Assembly (NCBI GenBank): GCA_030045295.1
Contig: JASIGD010000218.1
Span: 1-8,108 of the forward strand
Direction: 5' to 3'
Source of the DNA: Streptosporangiaceae bacterium
Lineage (GTDB): Bacteria > Actinomycetota > Actinomycetes > Streptosporangiales > Streptosporangiaceae
DNA: 8,108 nt
The notes beneath the pieces were generated by a model, which searched no databases, was not told the origin of the DNA, and saw only the letters and a list, made by a program, of their open reading frames with translations. Position numbers and translations under genes: made by a program. Within the stretch, counting starts at the first letter, position 1, and every line of letters starts with the position of its first letter. Below are positions 1 to 5,805 of the stretch, piece after piece.

Positions 1-332
1 TCCAGGCCGCCGGCCACCGCGTATCCGGCCACCGCCGCGATGACCGGCTTGGACAGCCGCAGCCTGCTCACGCCCATCGGCCCGTCGCCGTCCGGGGCCG
101 CCCGGTTGCCCCGCTCGGTGCCTATCGCGGTCAGATCGGCGCCGGAGCAGAAGACCCCGCCCTCGCCGTACAGCACGGCCACGGCGGCGTCCGGATCGGC
201 GTCGAACCCGCGGAACGCCGCGGCCAGCCCGGCGGCGGTGGGGCCGTCGACCGCGTTGCGGCGGGCGGGACGGTACAGCAGGACGGTGCTGACAGGTCCT
301 GACCGCTGCACTCGGACCGCCTGATCGGCCAT
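1..332 (-). CDS. Enoyl-CoA hydratase/isomerase (crotonase family), N-terminal part, cut by window edge
   Basis: The visible 110 residues are the N-terminal part of a crotonase-fold enzyme, a family that hydrates or isomerises acyl-CoA thioesters, typically in fatty-acid or aromatic-acid breakdown. Seen: the early motif RPARRNAVD (residues 21-29), the CoA/oxyanion-hole motif FCSGADL (61-67), and the second oxyanion segment IAAVAGYAVAGGL (98-110). The next codon begins with GA, so the acidic residue expected after AGGL may be present, but it is cut by the edge. The ATG at 332 is preceded by a strong GAGGAG ribosome site six bases away and by a good promoter (362-390), so the start is well supported. 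About 150 residues are missing, including the C-terminal helices, so the exact substrate and hydratase versus isomerase cannot be decided. It lies 64 bases downstream of the possible small peptide gene that follows the antiporter. Confidence 0.9.
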   Translation of the reverse strand, partial: MADQAVRVQRSGPVSTVLLYRPARRNAVDGPTAAGLAAAFRGFDADPDAAVAVLYGEGGVFCSGADLTAIGTERGNRAAPDGDGPMGVSRLRLSKPVIAAVAGYAVAGGL

Positions 333-361
333 GCCGTTCTCCTCGATCTCCGCTGGCAGGG

Positions 362-390
362 ACGCTACCGTCCCGCCGCCCGGTTGTCGA
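362..390 (-). promoter_or_regulatory. Predicted promoter of the crotonase gene
   Basis: On the minus strand TCGACA (385-390) and TAGCGT (362-367) are separated by exactly 17 bases, matching the actinobacterial housekeeping-sigma pattern (TTGACA-like, TANNNT). The predicted transcript would start near 355 and leave a leader of about 23 bases carrying the GAGGAG ribosome site. This suggests the crotonase gene is transcribed separately from the antiporter upstream. It is a sequence match only. Confidence 0.45.
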
Positions 391-396
391 AACGGC

Positions 397-477
397 TCAG
401 CTCTCGTCGAGTCGGCGGATCGCGGCCAGCGCGCCGACGATGCCGAGCAGCACCCCGCCGATCAGCGCAGCTGTCAC
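397..477 (-). CDS. Possible 26-residue single-span membrane peptide, coupled to the antiporter
   Basis: A GTG at 477-475 overlaps the antiporter's TGA stop in the sequence GTGA and opens a 26-codon frame ending in TGA. The peptide is (M)TAALIGGVLLGIVGALAA followed by IRRLDES: about 18 hydrophobic, small-residue-rich amino acids with GxxxG-like spacing, then a charged IRRLDES tail. This is what a single transmembrane helix with a positive cytoplasmic flank looks like. No separate Shine-Dalgarno is evident, so translation would depend on re-initiation after the antiporter. Small hydrophobic partners of transporters are known in bacteria, so it could be an accessory subunit; that is inference. 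It could also be a chance frame, or the remains of a longer antiporter C-terminus after a frameshift. I do not recognise a family. Confidence 0.45.
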   Translation of the reverse strand: MTAALIGGVLLGIVGALAAIRRLDES

Positions 478-1736
478 CGGCGCCGGATGAGCCTGCGGTC
501 CGGCAATTCGGGCCGGTCGGCGTGCGCCGGGCCGGGCTGGCCGCGAGTCAGCGCAGCCGAGTAGCGGCTGGCGAGCGGCTCGGCGGTGACGCCGTGAGCG
601 ATCACGCTGAGCAGCACCGTGATACTGATCACGGTAACCACGGGCCCGGCGGCGTGCCCGCCCAGTTCCTCCAGGGCCAGCAGGCCGAACACCACCGACG
701 CCAGGCCGCGCGGGCCGAACCAGCCCACGAAGGTGACGGTGGGCCACCCGAGCCGCGTCCCGGTCAGGGCGACGGCGACCGGGATCATCCGGATCAGCGT
801 GAGGCTGAGCACGGCGTAGACGATGACCTGCCAGCTCAGGTGGCGGGCGGCAGGCACCAGGACCACGGCGCCGAACGCCAGCCAGACCAGCAGCGAGACC
901 AGCGCACCCGCCTCCTCCACGAACGGGACCAGGGGCGCGCCGCGCCGCCCGGCTGTGCTCCCGAACGCGAGCCCGCCGACGAATGCGGCGATGAAGCCGT
1001 TGCCGTGCGCGGCCAGCGCGCACGCGTACGCGCAGATCGCCAGGGCCAGCACCGCCGAACCGGCAAAGCCTTCCCCGGCCCAGCCCCGTGCGCGGGCGGC
1101 GCTGACCAGCAGGCCGCCCCCGCCGCCGATGGCCACCCCGACCACGATGCCCAGCGCGAGTTCGGCCACGGCCTTGGCCACGCTGGTGGCGCCGCTGATG
1201 TGATCGGCGGTGGCCGCTCCCGCCAGGGCGATCGACACGAACGGCGTGGCGATGCCGTCGTTGAGCCCGCTCTCCACGTTGATCAGCCGCCGAATCCGCA
1301 CCGGCACGGCGCGGTTGGCCATCATTCCCGCGCCGAGCGCGGCGTCGGTCGGCGCCAGCGCCGCGCCGACGATCAGCGCGAACCAGACGTCCTTGATCCC
1401 CGGCAGCGCCAGCGCCAGCAGCGTCCCTGCGCCGATCGTCAGCGGCAGGCCGATCCCGAGCAGCCGCAGGTCCAGGCTCATGTCCTCCCTCAGCTCGTGC
1501 AGCCCGACCCGCGAAGCGTCGCTGAACAGCACCAGGACCAGGGTGATCTCCGCCATCTGCTTGATCAGCTCGCTGCCGGGGGTGAACCCGAGCGGCGCCA
1601 GCGGGCCGTGCGTGAGCGCGGCCCCGGCCAGGACGAAGATGATCGGCGCGGTCACGTCGAACCGCTCCAGCCGGGCTGACAGCGTGCCCCACACGAAGAT
1701 CAGGGCGGCCACGATGGCCAGGTCGGAATCGCTCAC
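474..1736 (-). CDS. CPA1-family Na+/H+ (cation/proton) antiporter
   Basis: A 420-residue polytopic membrane protein of the monovalent cation:proton antiporter-1 (NhaP-like) family, expected to exchange Na+ or K+ for H+ across the cytoplasmic membrane for pH and salt balance. Seen: about 12 hydrophobic segments; the core APTDAALG (128-135), whose D131 sits in the unwound helix; ESGLNDG (155-161) with the Asn-Asp pair N159/D160 typical of CPA1 exchangers; and the late motif GWFGPRGLASVVF (338-350). The hydrophilic C-terminal tail is short (about 30 residues, rich in Arg and Pro), with no TrkA/RCK regulatory domain. The GTG at 1736 is chosen because hydrophobic sequence begins at once and a GGGGCGGGA purine run precedes it. 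It overlaps a possible leader peptide (1733-1774) upstream and a possible small peptide (397-477) downstream, both through GTGA. The family is clear; which ion is carried is not. Confidence 0.93.
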   Translation of the reverse strand: MSDSDLAIVAALIFVWGTLSARLERFDVTAPIIFVLAGAALTHGPLAPLGFTPGSELIKQMAEITLVLVLFSDASRVGLHELREDMSLDLRLLGIGLPLTIGAGTLLALALPGIKDVWFALIVGAALAPTDAALGAGMMANRAVPVRIRRLINVESGLNDGIATPFVSIALAGAATADHISGATSVAKAVAELALGIVVGVAIGGGGGLLVSAARARGWAGEGFAGSAVLALAICAYACALAAHGNGFIAAFVGGLAFGSTAGRRGAPLVPFVEEAGALVSLLVWLAFGAVVLVPAARHLSWQVIVYAVLSLTLIRMIPVAVALTGTRLGWPTVTFVGWFGPRGLASVVFGLLALEELGGHAAGPVVTVISITVLLSVIAHGVTAEPLASRYSAALTRGQPGPAHADRPELPDRRLIRRR

Positions 1737-1774
1737 GATCCCGCCCCGGGCCCGCGTTCTGGTCCGGAGAGCAT
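1733..1774 (-). CDS. Possible 13-residue leader peptide upstream of the antiporter
   Basis: A short frame MLSGPERGPGAGS starts at ATG (1774-1772), has GAAGG seven bases upstream as a plausible ribosome site, and ends in TGA that shares GTGA with the antiporter's GTG start. Such an arrangement would couple antiporter translation to passage of ribosomes through the leader. The peptide is rich in Gly and Pro and has no run of one regulatory amino acid. A 13-codon frame can easily arise by chance; only the combination of ribosome site and exact overlap makes it worth listing. Confidence 0.25.
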   Translation of the reverse strand: MLSGPERGPGAGS

Positions 1775-1864
1775 GTGACTACCTTCGCGGCGCTCGGCTG
1801 ATCTGGACAGGCCTGGTGCCAGGTAAGAGGAGCCTACTGACCGGCGATCGCGGACCCTCAGCCG

Positions 1865-2977
1865 CTAGCGGTCGATCAGCTCGTCCGGCGGCCTTCGGCC
1901 GGTGGGGTGCGTGGTATCGACGACGCCGAACTGCAGCAGCATCTGCGGGGCGCCGGGCAGCGCCAGCCGCTCCCGGATCAGGGCGCGGATCAGCGTGATC
2001 TCCAGCAACTGGGTGTCCAGGCTGGCGAACACCCACCGGCTGGCCGCGTGCGCGAGCAGCCGGTGCAGGGCCTGGCCCGCCCGGAGCCAGTCGACCCGGG
2101 TGTCGCCGGAGGTGACCAGGACCGCGGTGGCGGCAGGCGGCGGTCCGCCGGCCTCCTGCCGCCCGAAACCGCGGCCCAGGTCGAAATCTCGTTGCGGCAG
2201 CCGCCCGGGCCGGCGCCGGCCCGGCGCCGGGACGGCGGAACCCGGGACAGCGGAACCCGCGAACGCGGAACCGGGGACAGCCGGCGCGGGGACCGCCGAA
2301 CCGGGGACCGCCGGCGCGGGGAATGCGGGACCCGGGAATGCGGAGCCGGGGAACGCGTACGCCGGGACACCGTCCCGCGCCTGGCTGCCCGGTTTCCGGC
2401 TCCACCGCCGCGTCTCCGCCTCGGCCAGCGGTTCCAGCTCGAGCCGCCGGTATACCGCGCGCGCGATGCAGGCCAGCCGCTCGTAGGCCAGGCCCGGCTC
2501 GACCAGGACGAGCGTGGCCCGTTCGGCCAGCGCGTCGTGCTGGAGCCCGGCCAGGAGCCCGGCCGGCAGCGGCCCTGGCCCGAAACGTCCTCGGTGCGTG
2601 TGCCGGTGCGGGAGCGCCCGGAGCATCTCACGTTCCACGACCGTCATCGGCTTCGCCGCGCCGAGCCTGACCCGGGCCAGCAGCCGCAGCCGGCCAGGAT
2701 CCGGGAGCAGTTCGACGACGGGCTCGTACCCGAGCGAGCGCACCGCGAGGCGCAGCCCGAACAGGGCGGCGCCGCAGCTGATGAGCATCTCCCGGCCCGC
2801 CGGGTCCAGCTGCAGCTTGCGCCGGGGGTCGCAGTACAGCTCGACGGCGGACTGGCTGGCCCGGAACCGCCACGGCTGGGTGTTGTGCACCGACGGCGCG
2901 CGGGCCGCGGTCTCGATCAGGTAGGCCGCCCGGTCGGCCAGGATCGACGTCGTCCCCCCGATGGCTGTCTCAGTCAT
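1865..2977 (-). CDS. Acg-type FMN-binding nitroreductase-like protein with an internal repeat insertion
   Basis: A 370-residue member of the Acg subgroup of the nitroreductase superfamily, proteins with two fused nitroreductase-like halves that bind FMN; the founding mycobacterial member is a DosR-regulated dormancy protein whose activity is not a conventional nitroreduction. Seen: RAPSVHNTQPWRF (26-38), the family's N-terminal flavin motif; RRKLQLDPAGREMLISCGAA (52-71); RHTHRGRF (125-132); and a C-terminal half with VDWLRAGQALHRLL (295-308). The ATG at 2977 has AGGTGA in front. Between GVP (203-205) and the second half sits a 45-residue run of nine [SPY]-A-[VF]-[PA]-[GA] pentapeptides (207-251), absent from the usual family plan as I remember it and probably a disordered linker. 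A near-consensus DosR-type box lies about 83 bases upstream, so control by hypoxia or redox is plausible. Divergent from map; followed by the antiporter after 128 bases. Confidence 0.88.
   Translation of the reverse strand: MTETAIGGTTSILADRAAYLIETAARAPSVHNTQPWRFRASQSAVELYCDPRRKLQLDPAGREMLISCGAALFGLRLAVRSLGYEPVVELLPDPGRLRLLARVRLGAAKPMTVVEREMLRALPHRHTHRGRFGPGPLPAGLLAGLQHDALAERATLVLVEPGLAYERLACIARAVYRRLELEPLAEAETRRWSRKPGSQARDGVPAYAFPGSAFPGPAFPAPAVPGSAVPAPAVPGSAFAGSAVPGSAVPAPGRRRPGRLPQRDFDLGRGFGRQEAGGPPPAATAVLVTSGDTRVDWLRAGQALHRLLAHAASRWVFASLDTQLLEITLIRALIRERLALPGAPQMLLQFGVVDTTHPTGRRPPDELIDR
2225..2359 (-). repeat. 15-bp tandem repeat (minisatellite), nine units, in frame within the nitroreductase gene
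   Basis: Nine adjacent 15-base units each encode a pentapeptide of the form [SP]-A-[VF]-P-[GA]; the first unit starts with Tyr and one unit has Ala instead of Pro. Many units read, on the plus strand, as variants of GGAACCCGGGACAGC or GGCGCGGGGACCGCC. The unit length is a multiple of three, so gain or loss of copies keeps the frame. The DNA copies differ at several positions, so the array is not freshly expanded. Confidence 0.9.
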
Positions 2978-3059
2978 GCCGTTCACCTGCCTTAGCCGCC
3001 CGGGCCAGCGTCGTTCCGCCGCAGCGGGCATCTCCAGGGCCTTTCGGCAGCAGGCCGCG

Positions 3060-3073
3060 GTGACCAACGTCCC
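3060..3073. promoter_or_regulatory. Candidate DosR-type operator between the nitroreductase and map genes
   Basis: GTGAC-CAAC-GTCCC matches the dormancy-regulator palindrome core GGGAC-N4-GTCCC at 9 of 10 arm positions with the exact 4-base spacer. It sits in the shared upstream region of the nitroreductase (start 2977) and map (start 3116). Mycobacterial acg is a known DosR target, so a site here makes biological sense. I see no clear -10 element for the nitroreductase, so its promoter position is not fixed. The site could also serve, or block, the map promoter, whose possible -10 GATAGT lies at 3085-3090. Confidence 0.4.
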
Positions 3074-3115
3074 GCGGCGTGCGGGATAGTGGTACCGCGA
3101 AGAGAGGTGCTGCCC

Positions 3116-3883
3116 GTGGTCGAGATCAAGACACCAGGAGAGATCGAGGCGATGCGTGCCTCGGGCCGGGTCGTGGCGGCGATCCTCGCGACCGTCCGCG
3201 CCCAGGCCAAGGCGGGGACGCGGCTGACCGACCTCGACCAGGCGGCCCGCGGGGTCCTCGCGCAGGCCGGTGCCACCTCGCCGTTCCTGAACTACCACCC
3301 GAGGTTCGCCCCGGTCCCGTTCCCCGCGGCCATCTGCACGTCGGTCAACGACGCCGCGCTGCACGGCATCCCGGGTCGCTACCGGCTGGCCGACGGTGAC
3401 CTGCTCAGCGTGGACTGCGGTGCCGCGCTGGACGGATGGGTCGCCGACGCCGCGATCTCGTTCACGATCGGCCCGCCGCGGGCGGAGGACGCGCGCCTGA
3501 TCGCGACCACCGAAGCCGCCCTGCGCGCCGGGATCGCCGCCGCGGTACCCGGCGCCCGGGTCGGGGACATCGCCGCGGCGATCGCCGCCGAGGGCCGCGC
3601 GGCGGGCTACGGCATCTGCACCGATTTCGGCGGTCATGGCGTCGGCCGGGCCATGCACGAGGATCCCCACATTCCCAACGAGGGGCCGCCGAGGCGCGGC
3701 CGCCGGCTGGCCCCCGGGCTGGTCATCGCGATCGAGCCATGGTTCCTGGCCGGCGGGAAGGACGTCTACTACATCGACGACGACGGCTGGACCATCCGCA
3801 GCGGCGACGGCAGCCGCGCGGCCCACGCCGAGCACACCGTCGCCGTCACCGCCGACGGTCCGCGGATCCTGACCGTGCCCTGA
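3116..3883 (+). CDS. map: Methionine aminopeptidase, type I
   Basis: A 255-residue cytoplasmic metalloprotease that removes the initiator methionine from nascent proteins with small second residues. All five metal ligands of the pita-bread fold are in place: D100 (SVDCGA), D111 (VADAAISF), H174 (GGHGVG), E207 (AIEPW) and E239 (HAEH). The catalytic histidines H83 (LHGIPG) and H181 (MHEDPHIPN) are also present. Length and spacing agree with the E. coli enzyme (D97, D108, H171, E204, E235). There is no N-terminal zinc-finger extension, so it is the short type Ia form. The GTG at 3116 is preferred over an upstream in-frame GTG at 3089 because GAGAGG lies eight bases before it and the protein then begins like other family members (MVEIKTPGEIEAMR). 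It is not next to ribosomal-protein genes, so it may be a second copy besides a housekeeping one; that is inference. A hairpin terminator follows. Confidence 0.96.
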   Translation: MVEIKTPGEIEAMRASGRVVAAILATVRAQAKAGTRLTDLDQAARGVLAQAGATSPFLNYHPRFAPVPFPAAICTSVNDAALHGIPGRYRLADGDLLSVDCGAALDGWVADAAISFTIGPPRAEDARLIATTEAALRAGIAAAVPGARVGDIAAAIAAEGRAAGYGICTDFGGHGVGRAMHEDPHIPNEGPPRRGRRLAPGLVIAIEPWFLAGGKDVYYIDDDGWTIRSGDGSRAAHAEHTVAVTADGPRILTVP

Positions 3884-3910
3884 CCCCGCGCACCTGACCA
3901 CCCCGTCACC

Positions 3911-3940
3911 GGCCGCGCTCACGCCGCACCGAGAGCGGCC
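3911..3940 (+). terminator. Predicted hairpin terminator after map
   Basis: GGCCGCGCTC (3911-3920) and GAGAGCGGCC (3931-3940) form a 10-bp stem with one mismatch around a 10-base loop, 27 bases after the map stop. There is no U-tract, as is common for actinomycete terminators. It would separate map from the PAP2 gene. Confidence 0.5.
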
Positions 3941-3952
3941 GCGCAGTGCACG

Positions 3953-3958
3953 TACGAT
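3953..3958 (+). promoter_or_regulatory. Candidate -10 element giving a leaderless PAP2 transcript
   Basis: TACGAT (TANNNT) ends six bases before the ATG of the PAP2 gene, so transcription would be expected to start at or next to the A of the start codon. No good Shine-Dalgarno precedes that ATG, which fits a leaderless message, a frequent arrangement in actinobacteria. I see no matching -35 element at the expected distance. Confidence 0.35.
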
Positions 3959-3964
3959 GGGCCG

Positions 3965-4669
3965 ATGCAACTGGGGACCCTGCGGCGCGCATCCCGGCGC
4001 GAGCCGGTGCCGCAGCGGTTGCTACCGGGACGGCTGCGCTGGACGGCCGCCGCGCTGCTGGCGGCCTGCGTGGCGGTCCCGGCGGTTCTCGCGGTCTTCC
4101 TCACCGGGCGGGGCAAGCCCGGCGGGCTGGATTCGGCGATCGACCCGCGGATCCAGGCCGGGCTGGCCCGGTTTCCCGCGCTGCTCAACTGGCTGCCCGA
4201 CTTCGGCACGCTGAGACCGGTGACGCTGATGACCCTCGCGCTGGTCTGTGCCTGCCTGGCGACTCGCCGGTGGTCGGGGGCCGTCCTGGCTGCGGTCGCC
4301 GTGTCCGCCGCCACCGGCCTGACCGAGTACGTGCTCAAGCCCTCCGTGGGCCAGGCCATCGGGCAGTCCTTCCCCAGCGGCCACGCCACCAGCATGTTCG
4401 CGCTGGCTGCCGTCTGCGCGGTCCTGCTCGTCGATCCGCCCCGGCACCGTGTGCCCGCCGTTGCCCGGCTGCTGCTGGTGCTCGCGGCGGCGCTGCTGGC
4501 GTCAGCCGTCGCCGCGGCCATGGTGGCTATCGGCGCGCATACGTTCACCGACGCGGTGGCCGGCGCCGCGGTCGGCACCGGGGTGGTTCTGGCCTGCGCG
4601 CTTACCCTGGACCTGGTGACAACCCGAGCGCGGCGAGCACCAGCGGCGCGATCTGATCCTGGCGGGTGA
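3965..4669 (+). CDS. PAP2-superfamily membrane protein (phosphatidic acid phosphatase-like), active-site motifs incomplete
   Basis: A 234-residue integral membrane protein with about five to six hydrophobic segments (28-47, 88-100, 104-122, 141-156, 166-190, 198-216) and an Arg-rich N-terminus. PAP2 enzymes dephosphorylate lipid phosphates such as phosphatidic acid or undecaprenyl pyrophosphate at the membrane surface. Seen: K125 in LKPSVGQ, the central SFPSGHAT (PSGH at 137-140), and GAHTFTDAVAG with H192 and D196 in H-x3-D spacing. However, the arginines expected in K-x6-R-P (position 132, here Ile) and S-R-x5-H (position 186, here Met) are absent, so it is a diverged member and may have a changed or lost activity. 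Start at ATG 3965 fits the leaderless -10. Its last 68 bases overlap, tail to tail, the phosphodiesterase gene on the other strand. Fold assignment is firm, substrate unknown. Confidence 0.85.
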   Translation: MQLGTLRRASRREPVPQRLLPGRLRWTAAALLAACVAVPAVLAVFLTGRGKPGGLDSAIDPRIQAGLARFPALLNWLPDFGTLRPVTLMTLALVCACLATRRWSGAVLAAVAVSAATGLTEYVLKPSVGQAIGQSFPSGHATSMFALAAVCAVLLVDPPRHRVPAVARLLLVLAAALLASAVAAAMVAIGAHTFTDAVAGAAVGTGVVLACALTLDLVTTRARRAPAARSDPGG

Positions 4670-5507
4670 CCAGCCGCGCGCCGTCCGGGCGGATGCCCGG
4701 GCCGGCGGCGGCCGCCCACGCGGTCGCGACCTCGGGTTCACGGCCGCCGTGCCCGCCCTGATCGAGATGGCCGTGGTCGGTGACCACCACGACCGTCCAG
4801 CCTTCCCGGTCGTAGCCGGGACGGGACCGGACTGCGGCCAGCAGCCGGCCCACTCGCCGGTCGGCGGCCAGGACCGCGTCCCGGTAGGCCTGGCCCGCTC
4901 CGGCGATATGCCCGGTAATGTCGACGGCGCCCAGGTAGACGAAGGACAACCGGGGACCGTCCGCCGCCAGGATCGTCGCGGCGAGCCTGGTGACGGTCTC
5001 GTCGGCGTCGTTCCAGGCGGCCACGCTGGTCTCGGCCGCGGCGACGAACTCCCGCCGGCCGGCCTCGGCGAACAGCGGCCCGCCGTGCTCGGGCAGGGCG
5101 AGCGGCGGCCACCCGCTGACCGCGAGCAGCGTAGCCAGCCCCGCGCGGGTGGCCACGGTCACGAAGTCGGGGTGCTCGGCCAGCCGGTGACCGGTCAGGT
5201 CGTTGTCCGTGACGCCGTGCCCGGCCACGCCCGTGCCGGTGACGATCGTCGCCCAGCACGGCCCGGACCAGGTAGGCGTCGCCTCATCGATGGTCACCGG
5301 GGCCAGGAAGCCGGCCTGGCCCAGTGCCCAGATGGACGGCGTGGTACCCGCCCCGAGCCGGTCGAACCGGACTCCGTCCACCCCGACCACCAGCACGTGG
5401 CCACCCGGGCCATCCGCCTGCGGCGCCGCCGCGCGGGTATCGTCAGCTCTGCTCACGGACACGCGAGACAACAGGACCCCCTTCGATGTCTCAGCCGTGC
5501 CCAGCAT
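4602..5507 (-). CDS. Alkaline-phosphatase-superfamily protein, nucleotide pyrophosphatase/phosphodiesterase type
   Basis: Up to 301 residues with the two-metal core of the alkaline phosphatase superfamily, closest to the nucleotide pyrophosphatase/phosphodiesterase branch that cleaves phosphodiester or pyrophosphate bonds. Ligands seen (numbering from ATG 5507): D44 (VGVDGV), D196 and H200 (VDITGH), D244 and H245 (VVTDHGH), H253 (GGHGG). The nucleophile region is ATPTWSGPCWATIVTG (76-91); by position against the usual FPTxTxPNH motif, S81 rather than Thr would be the nucleophile and the Asn-His pair becomes Cys-Trp. No signal peptide is visible, so it is probably cytoplasmic. The start is uncertain: ATG 5507 has no ribosome site, whereas TTG at 5471 has AAGGGGG five bases upstream and would remove 12 poorly conserved residues. 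It is divergent from the HicA-like gene and overlaps the PAP2 gene at the 3' ends; stop codon TAA. Confidence 0.87.
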   Translation of the reverse strand: MLGTAETSKGVLLSRVSVSRADDTRAAAPQADGPGGHVLVVGVDGVRFDRLGAGTTPSIWALGQAGFLAPVTIDEATPTWSGPCWATIVTGTGVAGHGVTDNDLTGHRLAEHPDFVTVATRAGLATLLAVSGWPPLALPEHGGPLFAEAGRREFVAAAETSVAAWNDADETVTRLAATILAADGPRLSFVYLGAVDITGHIAGAGQAYRDAVLAADRRVGRLLAAVRSRPGYDREGWTVVVVTDHGHLDQGGHGGREPEVATAWAAAAGPGIRPDGARLVTRQDQIAPLVLAALGLSPGPG

Positions 5508-5512
5508 AGGGT
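5507..5512 (+). promoter_or_regulatory. Candidate -10 element for the HicA-like / amidotransferase operon
   Basis: TAGGGT fits TANNNT and would place the transcript start near 5519, just before the AGAAAGGAG ribosome site of the 90-residue protein. No clear -35 is seen. It overlaps a minus-strand TTGACC (5510-5515), hinting at overlapping divergent promoters. Weak on its own. Confidence 0.25.
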
Positions 5513-5532
5513 CAAGCCAGAAAGGAGCACGG

Positions 5533-5805
5533 ATGTCATCGCCGGAGCCGCACCTAGATAATCGTCACCGGAACACGCTGCGCGAGATCTTCCAGCACCC
5601 CACGAGCCACAACATCGAATGGCCCGCGGTGCTGTCGCTGCTGGAGGCCATCGGCACGGTCACCGTGCACCACGACGGCAAGGTCGCCGTCACGATCGGA
5701 TCCGAGACCGAGTTCCTCGAGCCTCCGTCCGGCAAGGACGTCGACGCCCAGATGGTCGTCGACCTGCGGCGGATGCTGAGCAACGCAGGTTACGGCCCAG
5801 CTTGA
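5533..5805 (+). CDS. Small HicA-like protein of unknown function
   Basis: A 90-residue soluble protein, start fixed by AAAGGAG seven bases before the ATG. It opens with NTLREIFQHPTSHNIEW (14-30), then a helix AVLSLLEAIGTVTVHH, two short strands around GKVAVTIGS, the segment EFLEPPSGKDV (60-70) and a C-terminal helix MVVDLRRMLSNAGY. The order helix, strand, strand, P-x-G-K, helix resembles HicA mRNA-interferase-like domains, and proteins with the HP-S-NIEW opening are, as I remember, annotated as HicA-like or hypothetical. The GSH catalytic motif of HicA toxins is not present and no HicB antitoxin is next to it, so an active RNase is doubtful. Its stop overlaps the amidotransferase start by one base (TGATG), so the two are made together and may act together. 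Family assignment is by fold pattern only. Confidence 0.75.
   Translation: MSSPEPHLDNRHRNTLREIFQHPTSHNIEWPAVLSLLEAIGTVTVHHDGKVAVTIGSETEFLEPPSGKDVDAQMVVDLRRMLSNAGYGPA

Noticed and set aside
384..1679. A long plus-strand frame of about 430 codons opposite the antiporter, and a second minus-strand frame through the same region
   Set aside because: Both are composition shadows of a GC-rich gene: rich in Arg, Gln, Asp, Gly and Pro with no domain pattern. The antiporter frame carries clear transmembrane segments and CPA1 motifs. Only the last 26 codons of the second minus frame look meaningful and are listed separately.
1812..1823. Palindrome CCTGG-TG-CCAGG between the nitroreductase and the antiporter as a terminator
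   Set aside because: The 2-base loop leaves at most a 4-bp stem and no U-tract follows in the minus direction; not enough to call.
1907..2995. Plus-strand frames opposite the nitroreductase containing Gly/Arg/Thr repeats
   Set aside because: They are antisense readings of the tandem repeat and the flavoprotein gene, without ribosome sites or recognisable domains.
2978..3970. In-frame N-terminal extension of the nitroreductase by about 330 codons
   Set aside because: It would run antisense through the whole map gene. The ATG at 2977 has a ribosome site and the flavin motif follows at the usual distance.
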